The position numbers and the translations under genes are program-made. Of a stretch of DNA of 36,257 nt, positions 22,112 to 29,721 are shown piece after piece. Numbering within the stretch: the stretch's first letter is position 1; the number at the start of each line of letters is the position of its first letter. Below the pieces are notes generated by a model, which was not told the DNA's origin, did not search any database, and saw only the letters and a list, made by a program, of their open reading frames with translations. The stretch is from Candidatus Peribacteraceae bacterium (lineage in GTDB: Bacteria > Patescibacteriota > Gracilibacteria > JAHISY01): contig JAIPIJ010000005.1 in assembly GCA_021734705.1 (NCBI GenBank), forward strand, positions 1-36,257. Reading direction: 5' to 3'.

Positions 22112-22117
22112 TTCCGC

Positions 22118-22222
22118 GCTTCGAAATTCGGAGCCTTAAAAATTGTTAATTTGCTGCCGAGGCTCCGGCCCCAGTTCTATCGGAACTGAAGCTGGATTTA
22201 AGTTCAAAGCAGCCCAAGTTGT
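22118..22222 (+). promoter_or_regulatory. Structured leader of rplC
   Basis: CGGAGCC (22129-22135) pairs with GGCTCCG (22161-22167), and CAGTTC (22172-22177) with GAACTG (22183-22188, 5-nt loop). Two consecutive hairpins before L3/L4 suggest a ribosomal-protein autoregulatory leader, as known in other lineages; this sequence matches none that I recognise. Confidence 0.4.
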
Positions 22223-22250
22223 CTAGCAACCAGCAACTAGTAACTAGCAA
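22223..22250. repeat. Heptanucleotide tandem repeat array, 4 units
   Basis: Units are CTAGCAA, CCAGCAA, CTAGTAA and CTAGCAA, 18 nt before the L3 start. Same core as the 2695-2722 array in opposite orientation. Confidence 0.82.
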
Positions 22251-22268
22251 CTTCTTAACCTCTTCCAA

Positions 22269-22853
22269 ATGACTGGAATACTCGGCCGCAAAGTCGGCAT
22301 GACTCGTATCATCGCGGATGATGGCGGTGTGATCCCCGTCTCGGTAATCGAATGTCTCCCTAATGAGATTGTTCAAATCAAAACAACCGAGAAAGACGGA
22401 TATCCCGCGCTAATCCTCGGCTTTGACGAGTTGAAAAAGCCGACCAAGACACGGAAACATCGCCACCTCTCCGAATTTAAGATCGACGGCGAGTCAGATA
22501 AAAAGAAGGGTGACAAAGTATCTGTGGCGGAATTCGCTGAAATTAAATCGGTCAAAATAGCCGGCACCTCGAAAGGAAAAGGTACTGCCGGTGTGATCAA
22601 GCGCCACAATTTCTCCCGTGGACCGGAAACTCACGGTAGCCATCACCATCGCCAACCGGGCTCTAGCTCGGGTGCAGTGACCGGTACTGGTCGCACCCCA
22701 AAGGGCAAAAAATTCCCGGGACGTATGGGAAATGCTAAAATTTCTAAGAGGAACATCCCTTTAATTACGGTTGATACTGAAAAAAATCTGCTCGTTGTGA
22801 AAGGTCCCCTTCCCGGTTCAATTGGCTCACTCGTTCGAGTCGAAGCCAGTTAA
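22269..22853 (+). CDS. rplC: Ribosomal protein L3
   Basis: A 194-residue 50S protein that organises the peptidyl-transferase region. GRKVGMTRI at the start, then KGTAGVIKRHNFSRG, GSHHHRQPGS (with the Gln that is methylated in many bacteria) and GRMG are diagnostic. ATG at 22269 is preceded by CTCTTCCAA. The first Met-Thr-Gly fits the short N-terminus of the family. Confidence 0.97.
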   Translation: MTGILGRKVGMTRIIADDGGVIPVSVIECLPNEIVQIKTTEKDGYPALILGFDELKKPTKTRKHRHLSEFKIDGESDKKKGDKVSVAEFAEIKSVKIAGTSKGKGTAGVIKRHNFSRGPETHGSHHHRQPGSSSGAVTGTGRTPKGKKFPGRMGNAKISKRNIPLITVDTEKNLLVVKGPLPGSIGSLVRVEAS

Positions 22854-22879
22854 AAAATTTGCACTCTAACCCCCTTAAA

Positions 22880-23155
22880 ATGAAGTTCCCTTGTAGACTT
22901 CCGACCGACAATATCGGTCAAATCCTTCTCGCGGCGTGGATTATCTTCTCGGTTATCTTCGTCGGCAATAGCATTTGGCAGAATTTCCAAGTCAGCCAAG
23001 TCAATCAAGCAGCCCAAGCTGGTTATCAGCAGGCTGTTGTTGATCTCCTTCAGCAGGCTAGTAGTTGCCAGCCCTTCCCAGTAAATGTTGGTGACACTTC
23101 GATTCAACTTCAGGCGCTTAACTGCACACCGCAGGAAGTTCCAGCAGCTGAATAA
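22880..23155 (+). CDS. Hypothetical small membrane protein between L3 and L4
   Basis: Not recognised; 91 residues. A short cytoplasmic start (MKFPCRLPTDNIGQ) leads into a transmembrane helix at ~14-34 (ILLAAWIIFSVIFVG). An extracytoplasmic Gln/Val-rich tail follows with two cysteines (SSCQPF and LNCTPQ) that could form a disulfide. I prefer ATG at 22880, preceded by CCTTAAA, to an upstream TTG at 22859. A membrane protein inside the S10 operon is unexpected and may link translation to the envelope, but no function is evident. Confidence 0.65.
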   Translation: MKFPCRLPTDNIGQILLAAWIIFSVIFVGNSIWQNFQVSQVNQAAQAGYQQAVVDLLQQASSCQPFPVNVGDTSIQLQALNCTPQEVPAAE

Positions 23156-23188
23156 AGCTAGTAGCTAAATCTTGATTCTCTATTACAG

Positions 23189-23206
23189 CCCGCCGCGAGC
23201 GGCGGG
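23189..23206. repeat. GC-rich palindrome before rplD
   Basis: CCCGCCGC, GA, GCGGCGGG: an 8-bp perfect stem 18 nt upstream of the L4 start. No U-tract follows directly. It may be a dispersed repeat or a translational/attenuation hairpin for L4. Confidence 0.6.
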
Positions 23207-23224
23207 TCTAAATCTTTTACTCTC

Positions 23225-23932
23225 TTGAAAGCCCCAATCTATCTCCAGGACGGTTCGAAAAAAGGTGAGCTTGAGCTCCCCGCTTCACTATTTGATTCGA
23301 AAATCAATCCGGCACTAGTGCATGCTGCGCTGGTGCGCCAGCACGCTAACGCGCGGATCTCATCGGCCCATACCTTGCGCCGTGGTGAAGTCAACCGCTC
23401 AACCGCGAAGATTCTGCGGCAGAAAGGCTCTGGCCGCGCACGCAAAGGTGATAGCGGAGCGCCGATCCTGCGCGGTGGAGGTGTCGCTTGGGGTCCCCGT
23501 AACGACCGCAACTACACGAGAGCGATGCCGAAAAAGGCGCGCCGACTGGCGCTCGCTTCCCTGCTGACCGCCAAGGCTAAAGCTTCGAAGGTTCTCATAC
23601 TTGAAAGTTTCGAACTCAAAACTCCTAAAACTAAGGATTTTGAGAAGTTACACGCCAAATTGCCGGAAGGTAAAAGCTTGCTGGTCGTACACAATCGCAA
23701 CGAAGCGCTGGTCAAGAGCTCGCACAATGTGAAATTTGTAAAGCCCCTGCTTGTTAATCTGTTGAATCCGCACGATCTAACTAAATTCGACCAAATCCTG
23801 ATCGAAAAATCAGCGCTCGAAGAAATTGAAAAGATTTTCAAAATCGAGCTGAAAGTTGAGAAACCCGCTAAAAAAACTTCTCCCAAAACTAAAAAGGAGG
23901 AAACCGCGGGCGTTCCACCTTCGTCCGCCTAG
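23225..23932 (+). CDS. rplD: Ribosomal protein L4
   Basis: A 235-residue L4 lining the exit tunnel; in many bacteria it also represses its own operon. The conserved loop TAKILRQKGSGRARKGDSGAPILRGGGVAWGP... is recognisable in two adjacent parts. Start is TTG at 23225, in register with MKAPIYLQDGSKKGEL, and no ATG is suitable. Residues ~210-235 form a Lys/Glu-rich tail longer than usual. Its last residues (VPPSSA) and TAG stop lie inside a palindromic repeat. Confidence 0.95.
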   Translation: MKAPIYLQDGSKKGELELPASLFDSKINPALVHAALVRQHANARISSAHTLRRGEVNRSTAKILRQKGSGRARKGDSGAPILRGGGVAWGPRNDRNYTRAMPKKARRLALASLLTAKAKASKVLILESFELKTPKTKDFEKLHAKLPEGKSLLVVHNRNEALVKSSHNVKFVKPLLVNLLNPHDLTKFDQILIEKSALEEIEKIFKIELKVEKPAKKTSPKTKKEETAGVPPSSA

Positions 23933-23938
23933 GCGGAC
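23923..23938. repeat. Palindrome overlapping the rplD stop codon
   Basis: GTCCGCCTAGGCGGAC is a perfect 16-bp palindrome whose central TAG is the L4 stop codon. A further GGCGGAC follows at 23942-23948. A related element GTCCGCC-AA-GGCGGAC is at 24157-24172. Confidence 0.75.
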
Positions 23939-23995
23939 TACGGCGGACAAGCGTATAACTTCACATACCGAATTTAAAGGTTACTAGCTAGACGT

Positions 23996-24070
23996 GCGGG
24001 TATCGTATAGTGGCTAGTACGCCAGCCTTCCAAGCTGGAAGCACGGGTTCGATTCCCGTTACCCGCTCCA
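23996..24070 (+). tRNA. tRNA-Gly (anticodon UCC)
   Basis: The acceptor stem GCGGGTA/TACCCGC is perfect over 7 bp, followed by T and an encoded CCA. The anticodon stem CCAGC/GCTGG encloses loop CTTCCAA with anticodon UCC. The T-arm ACGGG-TTCGATT-CCCGT is perfect. It lies within the ribosomal-protein operon between L4 and L23, on the same strand, so maturation must cut the operon mRNA or it has its own promoter. Confidence 0.95.
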
Positions 24071-24090
24071 GAGCGAGACTCGGCGGCCTG

Positions 24091-24119
24091 TCCACCGAAG
24101 CTCGCAGAGCGTAGGTGGA
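24091..24119. repeat. TCCACC-GAAGC ... GGTGGA palindromic repeat
   Basis: TCCACC (24091-24096) and GGTGGA (24114-24119) flank GAAGCTCGC...GAGCGTA, an imperfect inverted repeat of the same TCCRCC/GGYGGA family as the neighbouring palindromes. It immediately precedes a tRNA-like 3' end. Confidence 0.55.
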
Positions 24120-24142
24120 TTCGATTCCGCTCGCCCGCTCCA
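24114..24142 (+). pseudogene. Remnant of a tRNA 3' end
   Basis: TTCGATTCC (24120-24128) and CCCGCTCCA (24134-24142) repeat the T-loop and CCA end of the tRNA-Gly 72 bp upstream, but no D-arm, anticodon arm or matching 5' acceptor strand is present. Partial tRNA duplication, possibly a scar of an integration or recombination event. Confidence 0.5.
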
Positions 24143-24156
24143 TTCGACTCATCCTC

Positions 24157-24172
24157 GTCCGCCAAGGCGGAC
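24157..24172. repeat. GTCCGCC-AA-GGCGGAC palindrome
   Basis: A 7-bp perfect stem with a 2-nt centre in the tRNA-rplW spacer. Same family as 23923-23938. Confidence 0.7.
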
Positions 24173-24216
24173 TCGGACTCGCTCATGACAAGCCATTCAA
24201 TCAGTCAAAAATTTAA

Positions 24217-24510
24217 ATGAACAGACTGCACCAAATTCTCGTTCGACCGCTTGATACGGAAAAATCCTTCGCCGGTCAAAAATCTGGAAAATTCTCCTTC
24301 GTAGTCAAGAACGATGCGTCGAAGACTGAGATTGCCGAAGCTGTCGAGAAATACTATGGCGTAAAGGTTAAATCGGTGCGGACCACGAAGATCCAGCCGA
24401 AGACGCGCAAGGCCGGACGCCGTGAAATCCAAAAACGCGGTATCCAAAAGAAAGCGGTTGTCACGACCGTCGGTGCAAAAACGATCGATATTAACAAGAT
24501 TAAAGCCTAG
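24217..24510 (+). CDS. rplW: Ribosomal protein L23
   Basis: A 97-residue 50S protein at the exit of the tunnel and docking site for trigger factor and SRP. The RPLDTEKSF start, FVVKNDASKTEIAEAVEKYYGVKVKSVRT and the basic loop region are diagnostic. ATG at 24217 follows AAAAATTTAA. Normal length, no tail. Confidence 0.96.
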   Translation: MNRLHQILVRPLDTEKSFAGQKSGKFSFVVKNDASKTEIAEAVEKYYGVKVKSVRTTKIQPKTRKAGRREIQKRGIQKKAVVTTVGAKTIDINKIKA

Positions 24511-24528
24511 ATGAAGTTTAAAAAATTA

Positions 24529-24563
24529 CTAATAACTAACAACTAGAAACTAGTAACTAATCA
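24529..24563. repeat. Heptanucleotide tandem repeat array, 5 units, abutting rplB
   Basis: Units are CTAATAA, CTAACAA, CTAGAAA, CTAGTAA and CTAATCA. The last base lies directly before the rplB ATG, so the repeat is the whole ribosome-binding region of L2. Confidence 0.82.
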
Positions 24564-25421
24564 ATGCCTGTAAAAGTTTACAAACGTAACGCAGCTGGCC
24601 GACGCGGCATGAGTGTCGTCGATCGCTCCGTGCTGGCCAAAAAACCGGGCGAGAAACGCCTGGTCGGTAAATTGAATAAAAAAGCTGGACGCAATAATCT
24701 TGGCCGCCTGACTTGCCGCCATCGTGGAGGTGGAGAAAAACGCAGTTACCGCTTAATTGATTTCGATCAGACCAAGAAGCTGAGTATCCCCGGCAAAATC
24801 TCCGCTCTAGAATACGATCCGAATCGCACAGCTTGGATTGCCTTAGTTGTCTACGCTGATGGCGACAAGCGTTATCATCTGGCTGCCCACGGTACAAAAG
24901 TTGGCGATAAAGTTCTCACAGCTGATAGGACAAAAATCAAGGCTGGCAATCGTTGCCGGATTGAGAATATTCCTGCTGGCTTTGAGATCTTTAATGTTGA
25001 ACTGAAAGAAGGTAAAGGTGGCCAATTGGCTCGCTCGGCTGGATCACGTGCGAAGGTTGTTTCAACAGAAAAAGAGATGGCGCAGATTCAACTCCCCTCT
25101 TCCGAGATCCGTTTAGTTCCGAAGGAGTGTTTCGCGACGATTGGTGTCGCAGCTAATATTGACCACTCCAACCAGAAACTGGGTAAGGCTGGTCGAGTAC
25201 GCAAAATGGGTCGCCGTCCGCAGGTTCGTGGTAAGGTTATGAATCCTTGCGACCATCCGCACGGTGGTGGTGAGGCCCGCAACTCGATTGGTATGAAAGC
25301 TCCGAAGACTCCGTGGGGTGCTCTGGCTCTGGGAGTCAAAACCCGTTCACCGAAAAAGTATTCCAATAAGCTAATTCTCAAGCGTCGGAAACCGGGAAGA
25401 TTTTCCCGCCGCCGCAAATAA
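24564..25421 (+). CDS. rplB: Ribosomal protein L2
   Basis: A 285-residue 50S protein required for peptidyl transfer and subunit joining. GRNNLGRLTCRHRGGG, the RKMGRRPQVRGKVMNPCDHPHGGGE block (histidine conserved near the active centre) and the basic C-terminus are diagnostic. Slightly longer than E. coli L2 (273). ATG at 24564 immediately follows the heptad array; no Shine-Dalgarno sequence. Confidence 0.98.
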   Translation: MPVKVYKRNAAGRRGMSVVDRSVLAKKPGEKRLVGKLNKKAGRNNLGRLTCRHRGGGEKRSYRLIDFDQTKKLSIPGKISALEYDPNRTAWIALVVYADGDKRYHLAAHGTKVGDKVLTADRTKIKAGNRCRIENIPAGFEIFNVELKEGKGGQLARSAGSRAKVVSTEKEMAQIQLPSSEIRLVPKECFATIGVAANIDHSNQKLGKAGRVRKMGRRPQVRGKVMNPCDHPHGGGEARNSIGMKAPKTPWGALALGVKTRSPKKYSNKLILKRRKPGRFSRRRK

Positions 25422-25430
25422 TTTTTTTCA

Positions 25431-25706
25431 ATGAGTCGTTCAGCCAAAAAAGGACCGTACCTCGACCAGAAGCTTCTGAAGAAGATTCAGAATCTGCCGG
25501 CCGACGCCAAGAAAAGGCCGATCAAAACCTGGTCACGCTCCTGTGTGATTCCACCGGAATTCGTCGGTTTCACCTTCGCTGTCCACAACGGCAAACAACA
25601 TTTGCCAGTATTTATCACCGAGCAGATGGTGGGTCATAGATTGGGTGAATTCTCCCCTACTCGGACCTGGCGCAGACATGGTGGCAAGAAAGCCAAAGAA
25701 GCATAA
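25431..25706 (+). CDS. rpsS: Ribosomal protein S19
   Basis: A 91-residue 30S head protein. [33 protein letters not shown] and [18 protein letters not shown] are diagnostic. Starts at ATG 25431, 9 nt after the L2 stop, behind TTTTTTTCA. Confidence 0.98.
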   Translation: MSRSAKKGPYLDQKLLKKIQNLPADAKKRPIKTWSRSCVIPPEFVGFTFAVHNGKQHLPVFITEQMVGHRLGEFSPTRTWRRHGGKKAKEA

Positions 25707-25721
25707 TTCAGAGTTATTTAA

Positions 25722-26159
25722 ATGAAAGCCTACCTCAAACAGACCCGAATCTCTCCGAAGAAAGTGAACGTAGTCGCTGCGCTCGTCCGCGGCAAGAAAG
25801 TCGCTGATGCGCTCACGATGCTCAAATTCACTCCGAAGCGTAGTGCTCCAGTGCTTGCCAAGCTGATCGCCTCGGCCGCAGCCAATGCGGAAAATAACTT
25901 CAAGCAGGATCGCGAGAAGCTCGTAATTTCAAAGATTCTCGTTAATGCTGGTATGACGCTCAAACGCGGTAATCCTGTCTCACGAGGGCGTTGGCATCCA
26001 ATCCTCAAACGGACTTCGCGCGTGACGGTGGAGTTGTCTCCAGAAGTTGAAAAGAAGGTTGAGAAAGTTGAGAAGGCCAGTAAGGTTAATAAAGTTGAGA
26101 AGGTTGAGAAAGTTAAATCAGAACCAGAAAAAAAGAAAATGCCTAAGGCTGATTCTTAA
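25722..26159 (+). CDS. rplV: Ribosomal protein L22 with Val-Glu-Lys tail
   Basis: The core (residues 1-107) is a normal L22: RISPKKVNVVAALVRGKKV and RGRWHPILKRTSRVTVEL. A tail at ~108-145 is made of Val-Glu-Lys repeats encoded by 9-nt units (GTTGAGAAA/G), absent from typical L22 (~110 aa). Whether the tail contacts the ribosome surface or something else is unknown. The stop codon lies in a heptad array that continues to the next start. Confidence 0.96.
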   Translation: MKAYLKQTRISPKKVNVVAALVRGKKVADALTMLKFTPKRSAPVLAKLIASAAANAENNFKQDREKLVISKILVNAGMTLKRGNPVSRGRWHPILKRTSRVTVELSPEVEKKVEKVEKASKVNKVEKVEKVKSEPEKKKMPKADS

Positions 26160-26189
26160 TTCTTATTACTTAATCCTTAATTCTTAAAA
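26155..26189. repeat. Heptanucleotide tandem repeat array, 5 units, L22-S3 junction
   Basis: Units are CTTAATT, CTTATTA, CTTAATC, CTTAATT and CTTAAAA. It includes the rplV stop and ends 1 nt before the rpsC GTG. Confidence 0.75.
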
Positions 26190-26190
26190 A

Positions 26191-26943
26191 GTGGGACAGA
26201 AAGTTAATCCGAAATCGTTTCGTCTTGGTGCGATTAAGTCGTGGAGCTCGCGCTGGTTCTCCAAGAAGAACTACGTCAACCTCCTCCATCGTGATGTCAC
26301 TCTGCGTAAGGCAATCAAAGAACGCTTGAAGGAAAGTGGTGTCGGCGAAATTGAGATTGAACGCAGCTCTGGTAGCGTGAAGGTTAATGTCCATACTTCC
26401 AAACCGGGAATGGTAATCGGACGCCAAGGAGCTGCTTTAGAAGAACTAAAATCTGATATTGAGCAGCAATTTGGCGACAAAATTGAAATTAACATTGTTG
26501 AGGTTGCGAAACCGGATTCAGTCGCCCAGTTGATCGCTGAGTCAGTCGCCAATCAGATTGAGCGCCGTATGCCTTTCCGGCGCGCCGCCAAGCAGGCCGT
26601 GAAGAAAGGCATGGATTCAGGTTTGAAGGGAATTAAAGTGCGTGTAGCCGGACGTCTCAACGGGGCTGATATTTCTCGCGAAGAAACCTTCAAAGAAGGC
26701 AACATTCCGCTACATACAATCCGAGCGGATGTCGATTATGGTGAGGTTCCAGCCAAAACTACCTATGGTCAGATTGGAGTGAAGGTCTGGGTTTACCGTG
26801 GTGAGGTTTTCAACAACGACACTGCAGCGGCTCAAAGAGAGGAAGATCAGAGTTGGCTAGCGGAATCACGCAAAGATCGGGCTAGCTCCAAACAAGAAAA
26901 AGGCCGGCTCGAAGAAGAGCTCGAGGCTGAGGCTAAAAAATAA
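26191..26943 (+). CDS. rpsC: Ribosomal protein S3
   Basis: A 250-residue 30S protein with KH domain (GMVIGRQGAALEELKSDIE) and C-terminal S3 domain (RRAAKQAVKKGMDSGLKGIKV, GRLNGADI, GQIGVKVWVYRG). Start is GTG at 26191, matching the usual GQKVNPKSFRLG N-terminus. An acidic/basic tail of ~40 residues follows the core (EEDQSWLAESRKDRASSKQ and beyond). Confidence 0.97.
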   Translation: MGQKVNPKSFRLGAIKSWSSRWFSKKNYVNLLHRDVTLRKAIKERLKESGVGEIEIERSSGSVKVNVHTSKPGMVIGRQGAALEELKSDIEQQFGDKIEINIVEVAKPDSVAQLIAESVANQIERRMPFRRAAKQAVKKGMDSGLKGIKVRVAGRLNGADISREETFKEGNIPLHTIRADVDYGEVPAKTTYGQIGVKVWVYRGEVFNNDTAAAQREEDQSWLAESRKDRASSKQEKGRLEEELEAEAKK

Positions 26944-26949
26944 TTTAAA

Positions 26950-27369
26950 ATGCTTTTTCCCAAGAAGACTAAATATCGAAAGTGGCACCGCAATCGCGGT
27001 TCGCTCAAAGGTGTGGCGACTCGCGGTAGCCGGGTAGCCTTCGGATCCTTCGGACTCAAGATTTCTGAACGCGGTGAACTGACTTCCCGTCAGATTGAGG
27101 CCGCTCGCCGAGCGATCCAACGTTATCTCAAGCGTGGTGGCAAACTCTGGATTCGGGTCTTCCCGCACAAGCCAATCACTCAAAAAGCTGCCGAAGTTCC
27201 GATGGGTTCTGGAAAGGGTTCGGTCGAATACTACGTCGCCTCACTCAAGGCTGGAACGGTTGTCTTCGAACTTGAAGGCGTGACTGTCGATCAGGCACGT
27301 GAAGCCTTCACGCTCGCCGGACACAAATTTCCGGTCAAAACTAAATTCGTAACAAAAGAGCACCAATAA
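26950..27369 (+). CDS. rplP: Ribosomal protein L16
   Basis: A 139-residue 50S protein near the tRNA A-site and P-site. [37 protein letters not shown] and [14 protein letters not shown] are diagnostic. ATG at 26950 is in TAATTTAAAATG, 6 nt after the S3 stop. Confidence 0.98.
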   Translation: MLFPKKTKYRKWHRNRGSLKGVATRGSRVAFGSFGLKISERGELTSRQIEAARRAIQRYLKRGGKLWIRVFPHKPITQKAAEVPMGSGKGSVEYYVASLKAGTVVFELEGVTVDQAREAFTLAGHKFPVKTKFVTKEHQ

Positions 27370-27370
27370 A

Positions 27371-27799
27371 ATGCTGACTTACTCTGAAATCGCGCAACTT
27401 TCGGACCGGGACCTCGGTGACGAAATTACCCGCACCCGTGATTCGCTATTCCGCCAAAAAATGGGCGTGCGGACGAATCATCTGAAAGATTCGCACCTGA
27501 TTAAAATTCTCAAGAAATATCTTGCCCAGCTCCTGACGGAATCTACTCGCCGCATGAAATTCGGGGAAAAGGTTGAAAAGACTTCGGCCGAGGTTGAGAA
27601 AAAAGCTAAAGATTTCTCGGCAGAAGTCGAAAAGAAGCAAACCGCCAAGAAGGTTGTGAAGGCTAGTAAAGTTAAGAAGGAGGATCAGGAAGCTGAAGAC
27701 GAGAAGATCAAAGCCAAATCTTCGGCTGATGTGAAAGTTAAAAAAGTTGAGAAGAAAGGATTTTTCTCCCGTAAGAAAAAAACCGAAAAAGAATCTTAA
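27371..27799 (+). CDS. rpmC: Ribosomal protein L29 with long charged tail
   Basis: Residues 1-63 are a normal two-helix L29 (LGDEITRTRDSLFRQKMGV, then IKILKKYLAQLLTE). Residues 64-142 are a Lys/Glu/Ala-rich, probably disordered or coiled tail that more than doubles the usual ~65-residue length. The tail includes VEKKAKDFSAEVEKKQ and ends in FFSRKKKTEKES. L29 sits beside the tunnel exit, so the tail would project near emerging chains. ATG at 27371 lies 1 nt after the L16 stop. Confidence 0.93.
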   Translation: MLTYSEIAQLSDRDLGDEITRTRDSLFRQKMGVRTNHLKDSHLIKILKKYLAQLLTESTRRMKFGEKVEKTSAEVEKKAKDFSAEVEKKQTAKKVVKASKVKKEDQEAEDEKIKAKSSADVKVKKVEKKGFFSRKKKTEKES

Positions 27800-27809
27800 T
27801 TTCTAAATA

Positions 27810-28214
27810 ATGCGTAGTAAAACAGGTACTGTCATCTCGAATTCTAGCGATAAAACGATTGTCGTTCGTGTCGATCGTGAAGTCCGCCATCCGATTTATA
27901 AGAAGAATTATCGCGTTTCTAAAAAATTCCACGCGCATGATGAGAAAAACGAAGCTGCAGTCGGTGATGTTGTTGAAATTTCTGAGTCTAAACCGCTTTC
28001 AAAAATGAAAACTTGGAAGCTGGACAAAGTTGTTTCTAAAAATGCTAAAGTCGTCGATCAGCCAGCGGCAGTAGAGAGCGAAAGCGAAAAAGAGTTAAAA
28101 GAGTCCGTTGCTAAGGAAAAAGTTGCTCCGCCAAAGGTTGAAAAATCTAAGACTGCAGAAGCTCAGGACAAAGAGCCTAAAAGTAATTCCGAAATTGAAA
28201 AAACTGAAAAATGA
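27810..28214 (+). CDS. rpsQ: Ribosomal protein S17 with charged tail
   Basis: The core at 1-80 ([55 protein letters not shown]) is a normal 30S S17. Residues ~82-134 form a Glu/Lys/Ser-rich tail not present in typical S17 (~85 aa). The stop overlaps the rplN start (ATGA at 28211-28214). Confidence 0.95.
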   Translation: MRSKTGTVISNSSDKTIVVRVDREVRHPIYKKNYRVSKKFHAHDEKNEAAVGDVVEISESKPLSKMKTWKLDKVVSKNAKVVDQPAAVESESEKELKESVAKEKVAPPKVEKSKTAEAQDKEPKSNSEIEKTEK

Positions 28215-28579
28215 TCCAACCTGAAACTTTTCTCGAAGTTGCTGACAACACTGGTGCCAAGCTGGTCCAGTGCTTCAAAGTGCTTGGTGGATCGAAGCGG
28301 CGTTACGCCAAGATCGGTGATGTCGTAGTCGTTTCTGTCAAGCAAGCCACTCCGAAAGCAATTGCCAAGAAAAAAAGCATCCAAAAGGCCGTGATTGTGC
28401 GCACTAAAAACTCAATCCGCCGTAAGGATGGCAGTGCGCTGCGCTTTGACGAAAATGCTGTCGTGATCATCGATGACAAGGGTGAACCGAAAGGCACGCG
28501 TGTTTTTGGTCCGATTGCCCGAGAGCTACGTGAACGTGGTTACCAAAAAATAATTTCCCAAGCTCCAGACGTTTTATAA
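28211..28579 (+). CDS. rplN: Ribosomal protein L14
   Basis: A 122-residue 50S protein at the subunit interface. [36 protein letters not shown] and [12 protein letters not shown] are diagnostic; standard length. Its ATG overlaps the rpsQ stop by 4 nt, indicating translational coupling. Confidence 0.98.
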   Translation: MIQPETFLEVADNTGAKLVQCFKVLGGSKRRYAKIGDVVVVSVKQATPKAIAKKKSIQKAVIVRTKNSIRRKDGSALRFDENAVVIIDDKGEPKGTRVFGPIARELRERGYQKIISQAPDVL

Positions 28580-28586
28580 ATTTCAA

Positions 28587-28919
28587 ATGAAAATTGTTTC
28601 TTCCGATACCGTTCAAATCATTGCTGGTAAAGATAAAGGCAAAACTGGCAAAGTCATGCGCGCCTTGCCGAAGACTGACCAGGTTGTAGTCGAAAAAGTA
28701 AATATCGTAACGAAGCACATTAAAAAGCGTGCTGACGGTACACCTGGACAGATCGTCAAGTTCGAAAAACCAATTAATGTTTCCAATGTAAAGATCGTCT
28801 GTCCAAACTGCAAAAAGCCTGCCCGGGTCGGTTATCGGATTCTAGAAAACGGCAAAAAAGCGCGTTTTTGCAAGAAATGTAATGAGGGCATTATTAATCC
28901 GAAAATTTCTAAAAAATGA
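28587..28919 (+). CDS. rplX: Ribosomal protein L24, zinc-ribbon type
   Basis: A 110-residue 50S assembly-initiating protein. KOW motif VQIIAGKDKGKTGKVMRALP at the N-terminus. Cys72/Cys75 (CPNCKKPARVGYR) and Cys95/Cys98 (FCKKCN) form a zinc ribbon, as in some other bacterial L24. The TGA stop overlaps the rplE start (ATGA at 28916). Confidence 0.97.
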   Translation: MKIVSSDTVQIIAGKDKGKTGKVMRALPKTDQVVVEKVNIVTKHIKKRADGTPGQIVKFEKPINVSNVKIVCPNCKKPARVGYRILENGKKARFCKKCNEGIINPKISKK

Positions 28920-29710
28920 ACTCCACTGATCTATCTGCTACCGTAAAAACTGAGATACTGCCAAAAGTCGGCAAGAAGCTGGGTATCAAAAACTTGCATG
29001 CTGTTCCGCAGATTGAAAAGGTAAAAGTTTCTATCGGCGTGGGAAAAATCGCCCGCAAAGATGGATCCAGCAATGCAATGAATGATGCGCTTTTGGAAAA
29101 GATTGCCCAAAACATCGCGACCATCACCAACCAAAAACCACGTACGCACTTATCTCGGAAAGCAATTTCGAATTTCAAACTGCGCCAAGGCATGCCGATC
29201 GGGCTATCAGCCACGTTGCGCGGTTCCCGAGCACTCGATTTCATTTGCAAACTAGTTAATGTTGCTCTCCCCCGTGTGCGTGATTTTCGTGGATTGTCGC
29301 TCAAGAGCTTTGATGGCCATGGTAATTACTCACTCGGTTTGAAAGACTTCACGGTTTTTCCAGAAGTGCGCCCGGAAGATACCGACCTAGTCCACGGTTT
29401 GGAAATCACGGTTTGTACTACGACAGATTCTGATGCTGAGTCTAAAGAGCTGCTTGCTGCTCTAGGTTTTCCTTTCCAGAAAGATACTTCGAAGCAAGAG
29501 GCCGCCGAAGAGGCTCGCAAGAAAGCTGAGGCCGAAGCTCAGGCTGAAGCCGAGGAAGCCGCCAAGGAGGCGGGATTATTTGAAGAAGACAAGCCCAAGG
29601 AAGAGCCTGAAGGGGCTGAAGAAGGCACTGCTGGGGCAGAAGGCAGTGATAAGAGCGATCCAAAAGAAGATTCTGCCAAACCTGAAGACAGCAAGAAATC
29701 TGAAAAATAA
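28916..29710 (+). CDS. rplE: Ribosomal protein L5 with long acidic tail
   Basis: Residues 1-190 are L5, which binds 5S r[56 protein letters not shown] and FPEVRPED. Residues ~191-264 are a 74-residue Glu/Ala/Lys tail ([20 protein letters not shown]) turning strongly acidic towards the end. Typical L5 is ~180 residues. The tail is unusual in charge for an RNA-bound protein. Confidence 0.95.
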   Translation: MNSTDLSATVKTEILPKVGKKLGIKNLHAVPQIEKVKVSIGVGKIARKDGSSNAMNDALLEKIAQNIATITNQKPRTHLSRKAISNFKLRQGMPIGLSATLRGSRALDFICKLVNVALPRVRDFRGLSLKSFDGHGNYSLGLKDFTVFPEVRPEDTDLVHGLEITVCTTTDSDAESKELLAALGFPFQKDTSKQEAAEEARKKAEAEAQAEAEEAAKEAGLFEEDKPKEEPEGAEEGTAGAEGSDKSDPKEDSAKPEDSKKSEK

Positions 29711-29721
29711 TTTTTCTAAAA

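Noticed and set aside
26041-26140. 9-nt repeats in the end of rplV as an intergenic-type repeat array
   Set aside because: They are in-frame Val-Glu-Lys codons of the L22 tail and have period 9, unlike the heptad arrays.
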